DNA of 64,000 nt from Ahaetulla prasina (lineage: Eukaryota > Chordata > Lepidosauria > Squamata > Colubridae), in contig NC_080540.1 of assembly GCF_028640845.1 (NCBI RefSeq), positions 93,756,061 to 93,820,060 of the forward strand. Direction: 5' to 3'. The position numbers were made by a program, and so were the translations under genes. How positions within the stretch are numbered: the first letter of the stretch is position 1; each line of letters begins with the position of its first letter. Below the pieces are notes generated by a model, which did no database searches, was not told the origin of the DNA, and worked only from the letters and a program-made list of their open reading frames with translations. Below are positions 1 through 10,745 of this stretch, piece after piece.

Positions 1-190
1 ATAAAGAACAACAGGTTGCAGCTGAACCTGGCAAAAATCAGTAACTTTGGGTTTGGGGTCCTTTTGGTTTTGGGACTATACCATCTCTGATGCTAGATGA
101 GTTGCATCTATTGTTTATTACTCTTGCTTTAGCTGCTTTTATTTATTTTTTCAATATTTGTTAAGGTAATTTTTTTAAAAAACGTGTTCT
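1..190 (+). repeat. possible old LINE 3' tail (L2-like)
   Basis: AT-rich sequence ending near 180-225 in a 'gagatgggcagctatataaatt' type phrase. Similar phrases occur at the end of several reptile LINE tails and again at about 11625 in this window. No coding sequence remains, so this is only a resemblance. Confidence 0.3.
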
Positions 191-687
191 TGTATGTGAG
201 ATGGGCAGCTATATAAATTAGATAGACAGATAGAGAAAAATTCTATATACTACCTTAGTACTCCTTAATAAAGGTTTGGAATTTCTCTATAATCTGCAAT
301 TTTTTAGAGTTTATCTTAACTTTATCCAGGTTCAATCCTACCTGGGGTTTTCAATCAAAGTACTTGGGAGGAGGATGCTAAATGTTAAGTGTATTAAAAT
401 GAACACAGATTAATGGTTTATTGCAATGCTTGATTTCCTTCACATCATTTACCCACTTCTGATGATCCTGTTTGCCAATCACTGGCTTCCGATTCAGGAA
501 TCTGTCAACTTCTAAAGTGATTGTTGGACACAATAGGAAGCTAAGGCAGTTTATCTAATTTGACCATGAGGGGAATTAATAAATCATTTATTTTGTTTTT
601 ATAAATGACAATCAGTAAATCGGTTTTTAACTGATTTCTAACTCATCTCAGCTCATCCTTTTTAAATCTGATACATCAGATTTGTGT
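191..687. other. no gene or clear repeat seen
   Basis: AT-rich sequence with frequent stops in all frames. I see no coding, RNA or mobile-element signal. Confidence 0.5.
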
Positions 688-808
688 TGTAAATGTTGTA
701 CCTTGATGAACGTATCTTTTCTTTTATGTACACTGAGAGCATATGCACCAAGACAAATTCCTTGTGTGTCCAATCACACTTGGCCAATAAAAAATTCTAT
801 TCTATCAG
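688..808 (+). mobile_element. Snake1/L3-type CR1 LINE, 3' tail fragment
   Basis: This is the 3' untranslated end of the LINE family whose coding part is at 5100-6410. It shares the stretch from 'gttgtaaatgttgtacc' to 'ttggccaataaaa' and ends in two TTCTA units. Only about 120 bp survive, as expected for 5' truncation during target-primed reverse transcription. The same tail recurs at 6290, 16540 (minus), 50590 and 53905. Confidence 0.85.
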
Positions 809-949
809 TTACCCTTATAGTTATCCTTGCAGGAGGAGGAATCATGTTTGATTATTATTAAATATTAAAATGATATTTAAGGCAGTTGTCCCACAAATAT
901 CAGAATATAAAGGAGCTTAATCGCAATTTTCTGCATCTTATTTTTCTAA

Positions 950-1605
950 ATGGTTATAATTTTAAGAGGAAAAAGAAAAAAAAGGAGAAAGAGAGAAAAG
1001 AAGAAAATTAAAAAATAGCTGAAAATACATTAAAACGGTTTAAAGATTAATAATAGAATTTGAAAGCACAAAAAATAGCTGAAAATGTATTAAATGGCTT
1101 AAATGTTAGTAATGAAATTTGAAATTACAAAAAAGTGTTTAAATGTAACTATGGAATTTATCTCAAGCATTAAAAATGATACTATGAAGATAAATTGAGT
1201 TTTCTTTTTTTTCTTTTATGACTATGGTTAATATTATATGAATTGCTATTGAATTGCAAATATAAAAATGATTCTGATGTTTGATAAGTAGTATATATAA
1301 AAGATTACAAATACTAACTGGGAAATAAAGGGTTTAATCTAAAGCGAGTAAGGAGTGGGGGGAAGATAGAAGTTGATAAATGATTAGAATTTAGGGCAAA
1401 GGGTAAGATTAGATACACAACATAACTAAAAGAAGAAAAATAAAAATGAGAGAAAATATATTAATGTAAGCATATAAAATGTGTTGGAAAAGAACTAAAA
1501 TTTGTATGAATTTGACCTGGCCAATATTCTGTTCAGAAAAAAATGCATTGTATGTTGATGTGTGTGTGTTAAAAAAAATAAAAATTAAAAAAAATTAGGA
1601 AAAAA
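950..1605 (+). mobile_element. probable L1-like LINE 3' untranslated tail
   Basis: A-rich, purine-biased sequence without open frames, ending at 1571-1605 in a run of A-rich words. This is the style of squamate L1 3' ends, compare 27950-28110. It holds a direct repeat of about 60 bp (1010-1069 and 1070-1128), both units starting 'aaaaaatagctgaaaat'. The family assignment is weak because no ORF2 sequence is present. Confidence 0.35.
1010..1128 (+). repeat. tandem 60-bp duplication, two units
   Basis: Units 1010-1069 and 1070-1128 align end to end with scattered substitutions, by eye roughly three quarters identical. The duplication lies in the A-rich tail described at 950-1605. Confidence 0.7.
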
Positions 1606-1788
1606 AAATCAACCAACAGTTGATTAGACTATAGATAGATTTTTCCAGGATGATCTATCCTTAAAATGTCCTCCTGACTTCCAAAGTTCTATTCTACTTT
1701 ATTGCCACTGAAATGGAATCAAACCACTGTGCCACTTATCATCCTCTTCTCTTTCCTTTCAGCATATAAAGTAGTTGTCTCCTGATTG

Positions 1789-1795
1789 TAAATTT

Positions 1796-1826
<31 letters not shown>

Positions 1827-3108
1827 TTTAATCATATTTTTATACCGCCCTATCTCCCAAGGGACTCAGCCAAGTAAAAATACACATAAATACAAGTTAA
1901 AACTCTATTTAAAAAACTTATTAAATACGGCCGAATATTAAAACTCCAATAAAATAGTAAAAACCCCATTAAAACCAAATTTAAAATTTAAAATTCTAAT
2001 CCAGTCCTGCGCAGATAAAAAGATGTGTCTTAAGCTTGCGGCGAAAGGTTTGAAGGTCAGGAAGTTGGCGGAGTCCTGGGGGAAGTTCGTTCCAGAGGGC
2101 GGGAGCCCCCACAGAAAAGGCCCTTCCCCTGGGTGTCGCCAGCTGGCACTGCCTGGTTGACGGCACCCTGAGGAGTCCCTCCTTGTGAGAGCGTACGGGT
2201 CGGTGGGAGGCAATCGGTGGCAGTAGACGGTCCCGTAAGTATCCTGGCCCAATGCCATGGAGCGCTTTAAAGATAATTACCAAAACCTTGAAGCGCACCT
2301 GAAAGGCCACAGGTAGCCAGTGCAGTCTGCGCAGGAGAGGTGTCACATGGGAGCCACGAGGGGCCCCCTCTATCACCCGCACAGCCGCATTCTGGACCAA
2401 CTGAAGCCTCCGGGTGCTCTTCAAGGGGAGCCCCATGTAGAGAGCATTGCAGTAATCCAGACAAGATGTCACAAGGGCATGAGTGACCGTGCATAGGGCA
2501 TCCCGGTCTAGAAAGGGGCGCAACTGGCGAACCAGGTGAACCTGGTAAAAAGCTCACCTGGAGACGGCCGTCAAGTGGTCTTCAAAAGACAGCCGACCAT
2601 CCAGGAGAACGCCCAAGTTGCGTACCCTCTCCATTGGGGCCAATGACTCGCCCCCAACAGTCAGCCGCGGTTGCAGCTGACTGTACCGGGGTGCCGGCAT
2701 CCACAGCCACTCTGTCTTGAAGGGATTGAGCTTGTGCCTGTTTCTACCCATCCAGACCCGTACGGCTTCCAGACATCGGGACAGCACTTCGATAGCTTCA
2801 TTGGGGTGGCCCGGTGTGGAAAACTACAGCTGAGTATCATCAGCGTACAGTTGATACCTCACACCGAAACCACTGATGATCTCACCCAACGGCTTCATAT
2901 AGATGTTGAACAGGAGGGGTGAGAGAATCGACCCCTGCAGCACCCCACAAGTGAGGCGCCTCGGGGACGACCTCTGCCCTTCCGTCAACACCATCTGCAA
3001 CCGATCAGAGAGATAGGAGGAGAACCACCGATAAACGGTGCCTCCCACTCCCAATCCCTCCAACCGGTGCAGCAAGATACCATGGTTGATGGTATCAAAA
3101 GCCGCTGA
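1789..3108 (-). mobile_element. L2-clade LINE, 5'-truncated copy (minus)
   Basis: Read on the minus strand this is the reverse transcriptase and C-terminal part of an L2-type LINE. It starts near 3108, inside the 'FDTI.HGIL' region, and ends in a TTTA/AAAT tail at 1795-1823. It carries '[15 protein letters not shown]', 'YADDTQL' and the C-terminal block 'HRPVRSHKEGLLRVPS'. The frame breaks several times, so it is a dead copy. The longest pieces are 2824-3075, 2554-2787 and 1996-2523. It is homologous to the longer plus-strand copy at 50907-53904. 5' truncation is normal for L2. Confidence 0.92.
1996..2523 (-). pseudogene. L2 LINE ORF2 C-terminal fragment
   Basis: An open frame of 175 codons matching the C-terminal domain downstream of the L2 reverse transcriptase. 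It starts near '[19 protein letters not shown]' and ends in 'FRRKLKTHLFICAGLD'. In this clade the region follows the polymerase palm and thumb. It is separated by frameshifts from the polymerase pieces at 2554-3075, so no complete protein can be made. The same protein block is seen at 23094-23321, 53181-53681 and 55170-55379. Confidence 0.85.
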
Positions 3109-3261
3109 TAGTTAGATGCATTAGATGTAGAGAGTTAAATGCGTTAGATGGAGCTTCATCGAGGTTCTGTCTTCCTGGCGTGAGTGAACAATAAGTCACA
3201 CTGGAAAAGGAAGGCAACTTTCAGCTGTTTATTTCTGCAGAAATGGAAAGCTTCATGCTTA

Positions 3262-3395
3262 GGTAAAAAAAGTTAAAGGTTTTCCCTGTCCAGTCGCGTC
3301 TGACTCTAGGAGATGGTGCTCATCTCCGTTTCTTAGCTGAGGGAGCTAGCATTGTCCAAAGATGCTTCTGTGGCCATGTGGACAGCTGACTATAC
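3262..3395 (-). mobile_element. tRNA-derived SINE, 3' part (minus)
   Basis: Reverse-complement match to the 3' half of the SINEs at 4233-4596 and 28804-29176: the 'gtctgactctaggagatgg' and 'ctcatctccgtttc' blocks. The tRNA-like head is missing. The copy ends close to the hAT MITE at 3404. Confidence 0.75.
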
Positions 3396-3403
3396 ACTGA
3401 GGA

Positions 3404-3710
3404 CAGTGGTGGGTTTCTAAATTTTTTACTACCGGTTCTGTGGGTGTGGCTTGGTGGGTGTGGCATGGCTAGGTGGGCGTGGCTTGGTGGGCATGGCAGG
3501 GGAAGGATACTGTAAAATCTCCATTCCCTCCCCACTCCAGGGGAAGGTTACTACAAAATCCCCATTCCCTTCCGATCAGGTGGGACTTGGGAAGCAGAGA
3601 ATAGATGGGGGCGGGGCCAGTCAGAATTTTTACTACCAGTTCTCCGAACTACTCAAAATTTTCACTACGGTTCTCCAGAACTGGTCAGAACCTGCTGAAA
3701 CCCACCTCTG
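3404..3710. mobile_element. hAT-type MITE, 307 bp
   Basis: The ends are inverted repeats: 'cagtggtgggtttc' on the left and 'gaaacccacctctg' on the right. The flanks are near-identical 8-mers, actgagga (3396-3403) and actgaggt (3711-3718). An 8-bp target duplication is the hAT signature. There is no transposase frame. The interior has repeated 'gtggcttggtgggc' words shared with 16690-16760. The ends resemble those at 31553. Confidence 0.88.
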
Positions 3711-3718
3711 ACTGAGGT

Positions 3719-4218
3719 GCATCGAATACTATTACATATTTATTTAATTGCATTTGTATGCTTTTGAACTGTTTAGGTTGGCAGGAGCTGGGGCAGGAAA
3801 GGGAGCTCACCCCATCACACGGTACTTGGGTTTTGAACTAGTACAAGATAGCAAACCTTCCTAATCCTATCATTGTCAGGAGTTTCCTGCTGGATGTCTG
3901 TGTCAGTTTTGCAAGAAAGCTGGCAGAGAAAGAAGAAACTTAAACAGTCTGATGGGTAATTTAATCAGTTCTAATATTTGACTTGTTTCTACATAATTTG
4001 ATTAATTTCTCACTGGTGTGACGTTGAAAATGTTATTTAAGAATTTTTCTTATAGAAGGTATCACTTTTGCTATTGCTCCTTCTAGGTTTTAAAGGGGAC
4101 TTTCCTTATATGAAGGATGCCATTTTATATTTTCTATTCATTATTATATATTCTTAAATTGTCATCAAACTATCAAATATAACTGCTTCTTTTGCAGGCT
4201 CGTACAGCTCTTCAGAAA
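3719..4218. other. no gene or clear repeat seen
   Basis: About 500 bp of AT-rich sequence between a hAT MITE and a SINE. No coding signal. Confidence 0.5.
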
Positions 4219-4230
4219 AGCTCTTCAGAA

Positions 4231-4596
4231 AAGGGACGCGGTGGCTCAGGGGCTAGGATGTTGAGCTTGTCGATCAAAAAGTCGGCAGCTCAGCGGTTCG
4301 AATCCCTAGAGCTGCCCTGTAACGGGGTGAGCTCCTGTTACTTGTCCCAGCTTCTGCCAACCTAGCAGTTTCGAAAGCACGTAAAAATGCAAATAGAAAA
4401 AATAGGGACCACTTTTCGCGGGAAGGTAACAGCGTTCTGTGCGCCTTTGGAATTGAGTCATGCCGGCCACATGACCACGGAGACGTCTTCGGACAGCGCT
4501 GGCTCTTTGGCTTTGAAACGGAGATGAGCACCGCCCCCTAAAGTCGGCAACAACTAGCACGTATGTGCAAGGGGAACCTTTCCCTTAACCTTTTAG
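4231..4596 (+). mobile_element. tRNA-derived squamate SINE, full length
   Basis: The head carries RNA polymerase III type promoter boxes: an A-box-like 'ggtggctcaggggctagg' and a B-box 'ggttcgaatcc' at about 4296. A body of about 290 bp follows, ending in 'aacctttcccttaacctttt'. The 12-bp duplication agctcttcagaa flanks it (4219-4230 and 4597-4608), and the left flank holds a second nearby copy of that word. The body matches 28804-29176 closely. It belongs to the Sauria/Squam group of SINEs; the exact subfamily is not certain. Confidence 0.9.
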
Positions 4597-4608
4597 AGCT
4601 CTTCAGAA

Positions 4609-5095
4609 CCTGTTCCTCATTGTTTTCATAGTCTCTTTGCTGGTTAAAAAAAAAGATTTCATATTTGCTTGCAAAGATTTTAAAATGACTCTTTCCAAGG
4701 ATTTGCATAGCCCTATTGTTTTCTTTTACAGTAAGATAATGTAAGAATTAATTTTTTCTGTTGTTACTCTTTCTAGGTCTAATATGTAGCTAATATTTCT
4801 CAGCTACATCTTTAGCAGCATCAAACAAAATCTCATTAAATGATACTTACCAGACCTCACAAGATTGAACAGACCATGACTTGAACAGTCTCATAGCTGT
4901 TTATTGCTCCCTGTAGTACTATTAGGATCAAAACTTTTGTATCTTTTCTTATGTCATACTGACATGAGAGTTCTATGGGACTGAGATAAGTTATAAGTGT
5001 CATAAATTAATTAATTAGTAACTAACGTATATGAGATACCACCATATTACATTGAAGCCCCAAGGAGAGCTTGGTGTCACATAGTTTGATAGTAT
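4609..5095. other. no gene or clear repeat seen
   Basis: AT-rich sequence without long frames, between the SINE and the Snake1 copy. Confidence 0.5.
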
Positions 5096-6412
5096 CTGAT
5101 CCAAGATGGCACCGACGAAGGCTGCCTCGGTGAAATGCTCTGCACTACATCCTACAACATCTTGAGTCTCCAAAGACCTATGCAACGGTCCTCTTTGTAG
5201 ACTTTAGTTCAGCATTCAATACCATCATTCCAGACATTCTTCTAACTAAGCTAAACCAGCTACAGGTACTGGAACAGACTTGTAAGTGGATCACAAGCTT
5301 CCTAACAAACAGGAAGCAGCAGGTGAAGCTAAGCAAGATCACATCAAATACCTGTACAATTAGCACAGGGCCCCCCCAAGGCTGTGTGCTCTCCCCACTT
5401 CTCTTCTCTCTGTATACCAATGACTGCATCTCCAATGATCCATCTGTTAAGCTATTGAAGTTCGCAGATGACACAACAGTGATTGGTCTCATTCAAGACA
5501 ATGACGAATCCGCATATAGACGAGAGGTCGAACGACTAGCCTTGTGGTGCAACCAAAACAATCTGGAACTGAACACACTCAAAACCGTAGAAATGGTGGT
5601 AGACTTTAGGAAAAACCCTTCCATACTTCCACCTCTCACAATACTTGACAACACAGTATCAACAGTAGAAACCTTCAAATTTCTGGGTTCTATCATATCG
5701 CAAGATCTCAAATGGACAGCTAACATCAAAAACATCATTAAAAAAGGACAACAAAGAATGTTCTTTCTGCGCCAACTCAGTAAGCTCAAACTGCCCAAGG
5801 AGCTGCTGATCCAATTCTACAGAGGAATTATTGAGTCTGTCATTTGCACCTCTATAACTGTCTGGTTCGGTTCTGCAACCCAACAAGAAAAACACAGACT
5901 TCAGAGGATAATTAGAACTGCAGAAAAAATAATTGCTACCAACCTGCCTTCCATTGAGGACCTGTATACTGCATGAATCAAGAAGAGGGCCGTGAAAATA
6001 TTTGCAGATCCCTCGCATCCTGGACATAAACTGTTTCAACTCCTACCCTCAAAATGACTCTATAGAGCACTGCACACCAGAACAACTAGACACAAGAACA
6101 GTTTTTTCCCGAAGGCCATCACTCTGCTAAACAAATAATTCCCTCAACACTGTCAGACTATTTACTGAATCTGCACTACTATTAATCGTTTCATAGTTCC
6201 CATCACCAATCTCTTTCCACTTATGACTGTATGACTATAACTTGTTGCTGGCAATCCTTATGATTTATATTGATATATTGATCATCAATTGTGTTGTAAA
6301 TGTTGTACCTTGATGAACGTATCTTTTCTTTTATGTACACTGAGAGCATATGCACCAAGACAAATTCCTTGTGTGTCCAATCACACTTGGCCAATAAAAA
6401 TTCTATTCTATT
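5096..6412 (+). mobile_element. Snake1/L3-type CR1 LINE, internally shortened copy
   Basis: Contains most of the reverse transcriptase, a 3' untranslated region and a short TTCTA tail. The first about 60 bp ('gatccaagatggcaccgac') look like an untranslated leader placed directly before the palm domain, so the endonuclease region is absent. This could be an internal deletion or a 5' inversion or template switch. A hAT MITE at 6421 landed in the pentamer tail. Related copies are at 16456-18268 and, as tails only, at 688, 50505 and 50882/53905. Confidence 0.88.
5323..5976 (+). pseudogene. Snake1/L3 LINE reverse transcriptase fragment
   Basis: A 217-codon frame encoding the central and C-terminal part of a CR1-group reverse transcriptase. 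'PPQGCVLSPLLFSLYTND' (about residues 17-34) and the catalytic 'FADDTT' (47-52) are visible. They are followed by a thumb-like segment with 'ETFKFLGSIIS' and the conserved 'FYRGIIESVICTSITVWFG'. Palm sequence with 'FVDFSSAFNTI' continues upstream from about 5190 in the same frame, without a start codon. The frame ends at a TGA at 5974; similar coding sequence goes on to about 6140 with further breaks. It cannot make a full-length enzyme. Confidence 0.85.
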
Positions 6413-6420
6413 CTATAAGC

Positions 6421-6929
6421 GAGAGGTAGTCAACCTTTTTATATCTACCGCCCACTTTTGTATATCTGTTAGTAGTAAAATTTTCTAACTGCCCACCAGT
6501 TCCACAGTAATGCGCTGTGTATCGTTGCATGCCTCTCGCGCATTGTGGATTGGGTTTGGGGGGGCGCTGGCTACCAGCTCTGCTTGTCTGTTAGAGCTGG
6601 GTGGTGTGGGGGGAGATGGGTGAGCTATTCTGGGACAAGGCTCTTTTGTTTGCGGTCGCACTATAGCGCCATTTAGTTTCACTTACGTAACGTGAACTAA
6701 ACTTATGCGCGGGTGATACAAATAGTATATTTTCAGAAATTTAAATTGTCATGGGGAATTTTATGAAAACCTAATGAAAATGTTTTTAAATAATGCTACA
6801 AAATTTTTTAAAAAGTCAATTAAATTAAAAAAAAGGAAAGTGCTTCAGTATCGGACAAAACCCCTACCACCCACCATGAAAGCTGGAACGCCCACTAGTG
6901 GGCGGTAGGGACCAGGTTGACTACCACTC
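6421..6929. mobile_element. hAT-type MITE, 509 bp, in Snake1 tail
   Basis: The inverted ends read 'gagaggtagtcaacc' at the left and 'ggttgactaccactc' at the right. The flanks are ctataagc (6413-6420) and atataagc (6930-6937), an 8-bp duplication with one difference. A second inner inverted motif, 'accgcccac' / 'gtgggcggt', lies near both ends. There is no transposase frame. The ends look like the hAT groups reported as horizontally transferred in tetrapods (SPIN/OC1 style), but that is recollection and was not tested. Confidence 0.88.
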
Positions 6930-6937
6930 ATATAAGC

Positions 6938-7560
6938 ACTGAACTTCTTCGTGTCAATGCAATGAAGAAAAGCTTTGACAAGCAATGGTGGAATTAAAAA
7001 AAAATCAGATGTGAGAATTAATAGAAAAGGAGAGTTGGAGATAATATGCTTAGCTTAGAGGTTTGAAAGAATCTGATTAACCATGGAACGAAACAAATGG
7101 GGAAAGACTTAGAATAAGCAGGAAATCAAATTGTTAAGTCATAGAAAACCGGAAAGAAAGAAAGTTAAAGAGGAAATAATATTAATTGCTTAAAGCCTCA
7201 ATTAGATAAGGAACTAATAGAATTTGCTATAATTATATGTGCAAGCAGTATATTTCTGGTGGAATATATTATTACCTCAGATAATTATCATCTCCTTATA
7301 TTCAATGTAGAGTGCTAGTAGCTGAAAATTACACATTGGAATTCTGAATAGTAAGTACATCTCTCACTATCTTGCTATCAGAGGAAGAAGGGAGTCCTAC
7401 ATCAAAGGAAAGCACTATCTAAACAGGTCTAGGTGTGAATAAAAACAGGTGGTTCCTGGAAGTAAATTTAAATGATAACGCAGGTACAGTCAGTTATGAG
7501 GGGGAAGCAAATTCCAGAAAAAAGTGGGATTTAATTCATGACTAGCTAAACATCCATGGA
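6938..7560. other. no gene or clear repeat seen
   Basis: AT-rich, A-biased sequence with no open frame of note. Confidence 0.5.
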
Positions 7561-7662
7561 TGAAACTTAGGGAGTTGCTTGAAGTTAAATGAAGTTAAGC
7601 ACTCAGTATTGCTTCATTACCAGATGCGCAGCAAATAAATGTAATAAATAAATAAATAATCC
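7560..7662 (+). repeat. possible old LINE or SINE 3' tail with AAAT run
   Basis: Ends in 'gcagcaaataaatgtaataaataaataaataat', the type of tail seen on L2-like retroposons. Too short and diverged to place. Confidence 0.35.
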
Positions 7663-7716
7663 TCTTCCTAGTGCTTTTCTTGCAAATGCAGAGTCTGCTT
7701 TTCAGGTCAACAAACA

Positions 7717-7995
7717 CTATCTTGCATGATTAAATGCAGTATCTGAGTCCACCTGGACATTTTTCATGTCCGCATTTATAATATCTTGCTTTGGCCTTCC
7801 ACATGGGTTTTTGCCATCTGTATTAAAGTGGAAGATGATGTAGGCAATGGTGTGGGGTTGCTCCTGCATTTTCTCTGATATTCGTGCGGTGCACATTTTC
7901 TCCCAAACTGTGTCATTGCTGATATGGTCAGGGAGAAAAATGTCTAATGACCAATGAAGCACGTGCACATAAATAACTGAAACAGTCTTCCATCT
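7717..7995 (-). pseudogene. RTE-type LINE, C-terminal domain relic (minus)
   Basis: The minus-strand translation contains 'DHISNDTVWEKMCTARISEK', then 'GKNPCGRPKQDIINADMKNV' and 'VDSDTAFNHAR'. This order of a short helix, a GKRPRGRPKQRW-like motif and a D/HADMK motif is typical of the region after the reverse transcriptase in RTE-clade LINEs. Several expected tryptophans and arginines are changed, so the copy is old. It differs from the Bov-B copies at 20.5 and 35.9 kb, whose C-terminus reads 'LRVPWTARRTNKS'. No polymerase domain is present. Confidence 0.6.
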
Positions 7996-8293
7996 ACTGC
8001 ATGTCTCTACACTGTCTGGAAGCAATTCTTCAGAGTTTTATAAGATGCCATCTGAGGATGACAAAAGTAAAATTTGGATTCAGCTCCATGACTAATATTT
8101 GACCTATTACTTAGTTATGACCACCTCTTAAGTAATCCATTTTTAAAAAAAATAATAATTACCAAAATAGACCCATCTTTTCATAATTGGCAAAGTGCTA
8201 TCAGAAAACCCTATTGCCAACTGTACAGTTTTTGAAAATAAATTTGTTTGTGCAAAATGCAGCCATGCAGGCAATTATGTGTACTTTTACAAA

Positions 8294-8360
8294 TAAATAA
8301 ATAAATTTAATGAATGAATGAATGAATAAATGAATGATTCATTCATTCATTCATTCATAG
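8294..8360. repeat. AAAT/AATG microsatellite with CATT inversion
   Basis: An (AAAT)n run passes into (AATG)n and then (ATTC)n, so the locus can fold into a hairpin around 8336. Confidence 0.8.
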
Positions 8361-10485
8361 GAAGGATTAGCTTTCCACTTTCATTTCCTCTTGTAATATT
8401 GGAGTTTAATCCAATATCAAGGCAATATGAGAGCAGCAACTGCTGTTTGTAGTGTTTGCTAATACTAATCCAGACCATAATACAACATTCCCCCAAGGCT
8501 AAATGCCTAGTGAAATAAATTGTAATGTCAGCAAATTATACATTTTTTAATGCAAATATAGATTTCCCAGTTGTAATGATAGACCTGTTTTGTTAAAAAG
8601 CATAGTTTTTCAACCGTCTATGAACAATGTAATTTTTCTAGCAATCTTTTTCTATTTGGTTTCTTGGGAAATGTGGAATATTCATTCAATTAGTCTGACT
8701 TCCACAGTGAATGGATAGTAGGTAGCAAGGGAATATTCCTTTCTCTCTTTTTTTTCTGATGGCAGAAGGAACCCTTGAAGACATCTTGATATATTTCCCA
8801 AGATGGGTAGAATTCAGGAGATATTACTTTTGCACATGACAAGACAAATGGATAGAATATAAAAATTGAATGTTTTAAGTATCAGCAAGGTGGAAGCCTT
8901 CAACCTAGTATGGAACGCTGACACAAGGTTGGAGTGGCAGGTAGACTTATGGGAATTAGGTGGTTTCTAAGTCACTACAACTCAACTGCTAATGAAATTA
9001 AATGAAGTGTTCTGCTTTGGAAAAAATTACTTGGTTTGTAAACAATGAATATAAATTTAACTCTTCCTACAAAATACGCCAGGAATTTTTTTTCTATTTG
9101 GTCATTTCTCTCCTTTAACTCATAGTTTTTCCACGTTTGTTTAAAGTTTCGAGGGTTTTTTTTTTTATTTCTCATAGAATGAAAACTTTCCTCACTTTAT
9201 TCATGACAAAGCTGACACAGACTACTATTTCTGCTTGTAAAGATAAAATGGTGGATTCTACTAAAATGGAAAATCCGTCAAACCAAACTCACATAAGTAG
9301 TAACTTTCAATAAGTGCAAGATTCTTTGCACTGTCACAAAACTAGATTGTCTATCTCCCTGGTGTGTTTTTTTTCCCTTGCTACATTTGGATGTCTGTAT
9401 CCGATAGCACAATATAATATGAAATCTTCCCCAAATAGAGCTCAACATCTAGGGGTTTATGAATGCATCCGTTAAACAATAGAGAAGTAGTCTGCTGTTG
9501 TTTTCTTCTGGAATTTTTTAATATCCCAGTCTAGTTTATAGAGGTATTTCATTGAAGCATTAGCCAGGTATGAGTTTGCTTAGCTTCCAAGCCCAATGAA
9601 GTTGTTAGGTCCTCTGTCAAGTATATTCAGAAAGCCACTCATAAATAACAACAACCCTGAGGCAAAATTCATCCCTTTCGTGTGGTTTTTAAAAAATCCT
9701 GTCGTTTGAGTGCCTAAATGCCTCAGAGCCAAGGCTTGAGTACTTGATTTTGAATGAAAGCACCTAGTATAAATGGAAACTTGGTAGAATGGATGGAACA
9801 TACTGCATAATGTCATATCTAAAAACAAAAGACAGGAAAGAATATATTGGGAATGTCATACTATACTACAAATAAGAACTATCCACAGGAATTGGGAGGT
9901 AGTATCAGATCTCTAGGGTTCTCTTCAATTAAAAATAAAATAAATGTAAATAGAACAGGGTTTTAGTAATGGATAGATTCAATTACCCCCCTCACAGAAT
10001 AATATAAAAGGGCAGGGTGGGTTGTTTTTTTTTTTACAACTAAGTGTTTAAATATTAGATCTTATAACAACTGCACTCTAGAGAATAGCCTCAAAATGGG
10101 AGGTCATATGTCTAGTTGTTCAAAATATCCAGTATCAAGAGAGAAGTGGGTAAATATTTAAGTTGAAAAATAGAAATGATTCCAAACCATTCATGTTTAA
10201 CTTCAGGTTAAAAAAAGCATTTGAAGAATGAGGGAATCGGTAATTGAAAACTGAAAAGGAGAGTAAACAAGTAAAATAAATGTGGCACCATTTATCAACT
10301 TTACATTCATCACAATCAAAGCAAACTTTCAGCAAACTATAGTAGCTACAGCAACCTGAATTGAGGCATACAAATTTAAACATTTAAGAAACAATGAGAT
10401 AAAATAATTAATTAATCTCATGTGCTGTATGTCCAGCTGGTATGAATCAGCAGTGCTATCTTGTGGGACATAGGAAAAGTGTGTT
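8361..10485. other. long stretch without recognisable genes or repeats
   Basis: About 2.1 kb of AT-rich, mostly unique-looking sequence. Short frames such as 9580-9828 and 10135-10383 (minus) are hydrophobic or cysteine-rich by composition only and match nothing I recognise. Confidence 0.5.
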
Positions 10486-10745
10486 CTGTGTCATGGTGGC
10501 TGCCCTTTAGACTGAGATATGGCTGGCTCCCATCCTGATCATGTTCCAGAAGACTATTAAACACCTGACTCTTCTTTCAGATTAAGGAAGTTGGGTCCCG
10601 TTGTTGAATGTTTTATATATTGTGGTGTTGTCAGATGGGTTTGGCAATTTGTTGCAATTTATTATTATTTTCTATTTTCTTCTGTCTCGATTGCAAGCCA
10701 CCCATAGTCAAACTGAGTTGGCTGGTGGGCAATTTTAATAAACTT
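10486..10745 (+). mobile_element. ancient L2-like LINE 3' end
   Basis: A degenerate translation around 10500-10585 reads 'ALWTEIWLAPILIMFQKTIK', resembling the LWN..P..IRLAPSL..F...LKT block at the C-terminus of L2 LINEs. The tail ends with 'ggctggtgggcaattttaataaac', close to a typical L2 3' end. No frame is intact. Confidence 0.5.

Noticed and set aside
4231..4310. tRNA-like A and B boxes here and at 28822-28900
   Set aside because: They are heads of SINEs with a body, tail and target duplications, and do not form a complete tRNA cloverleaf.
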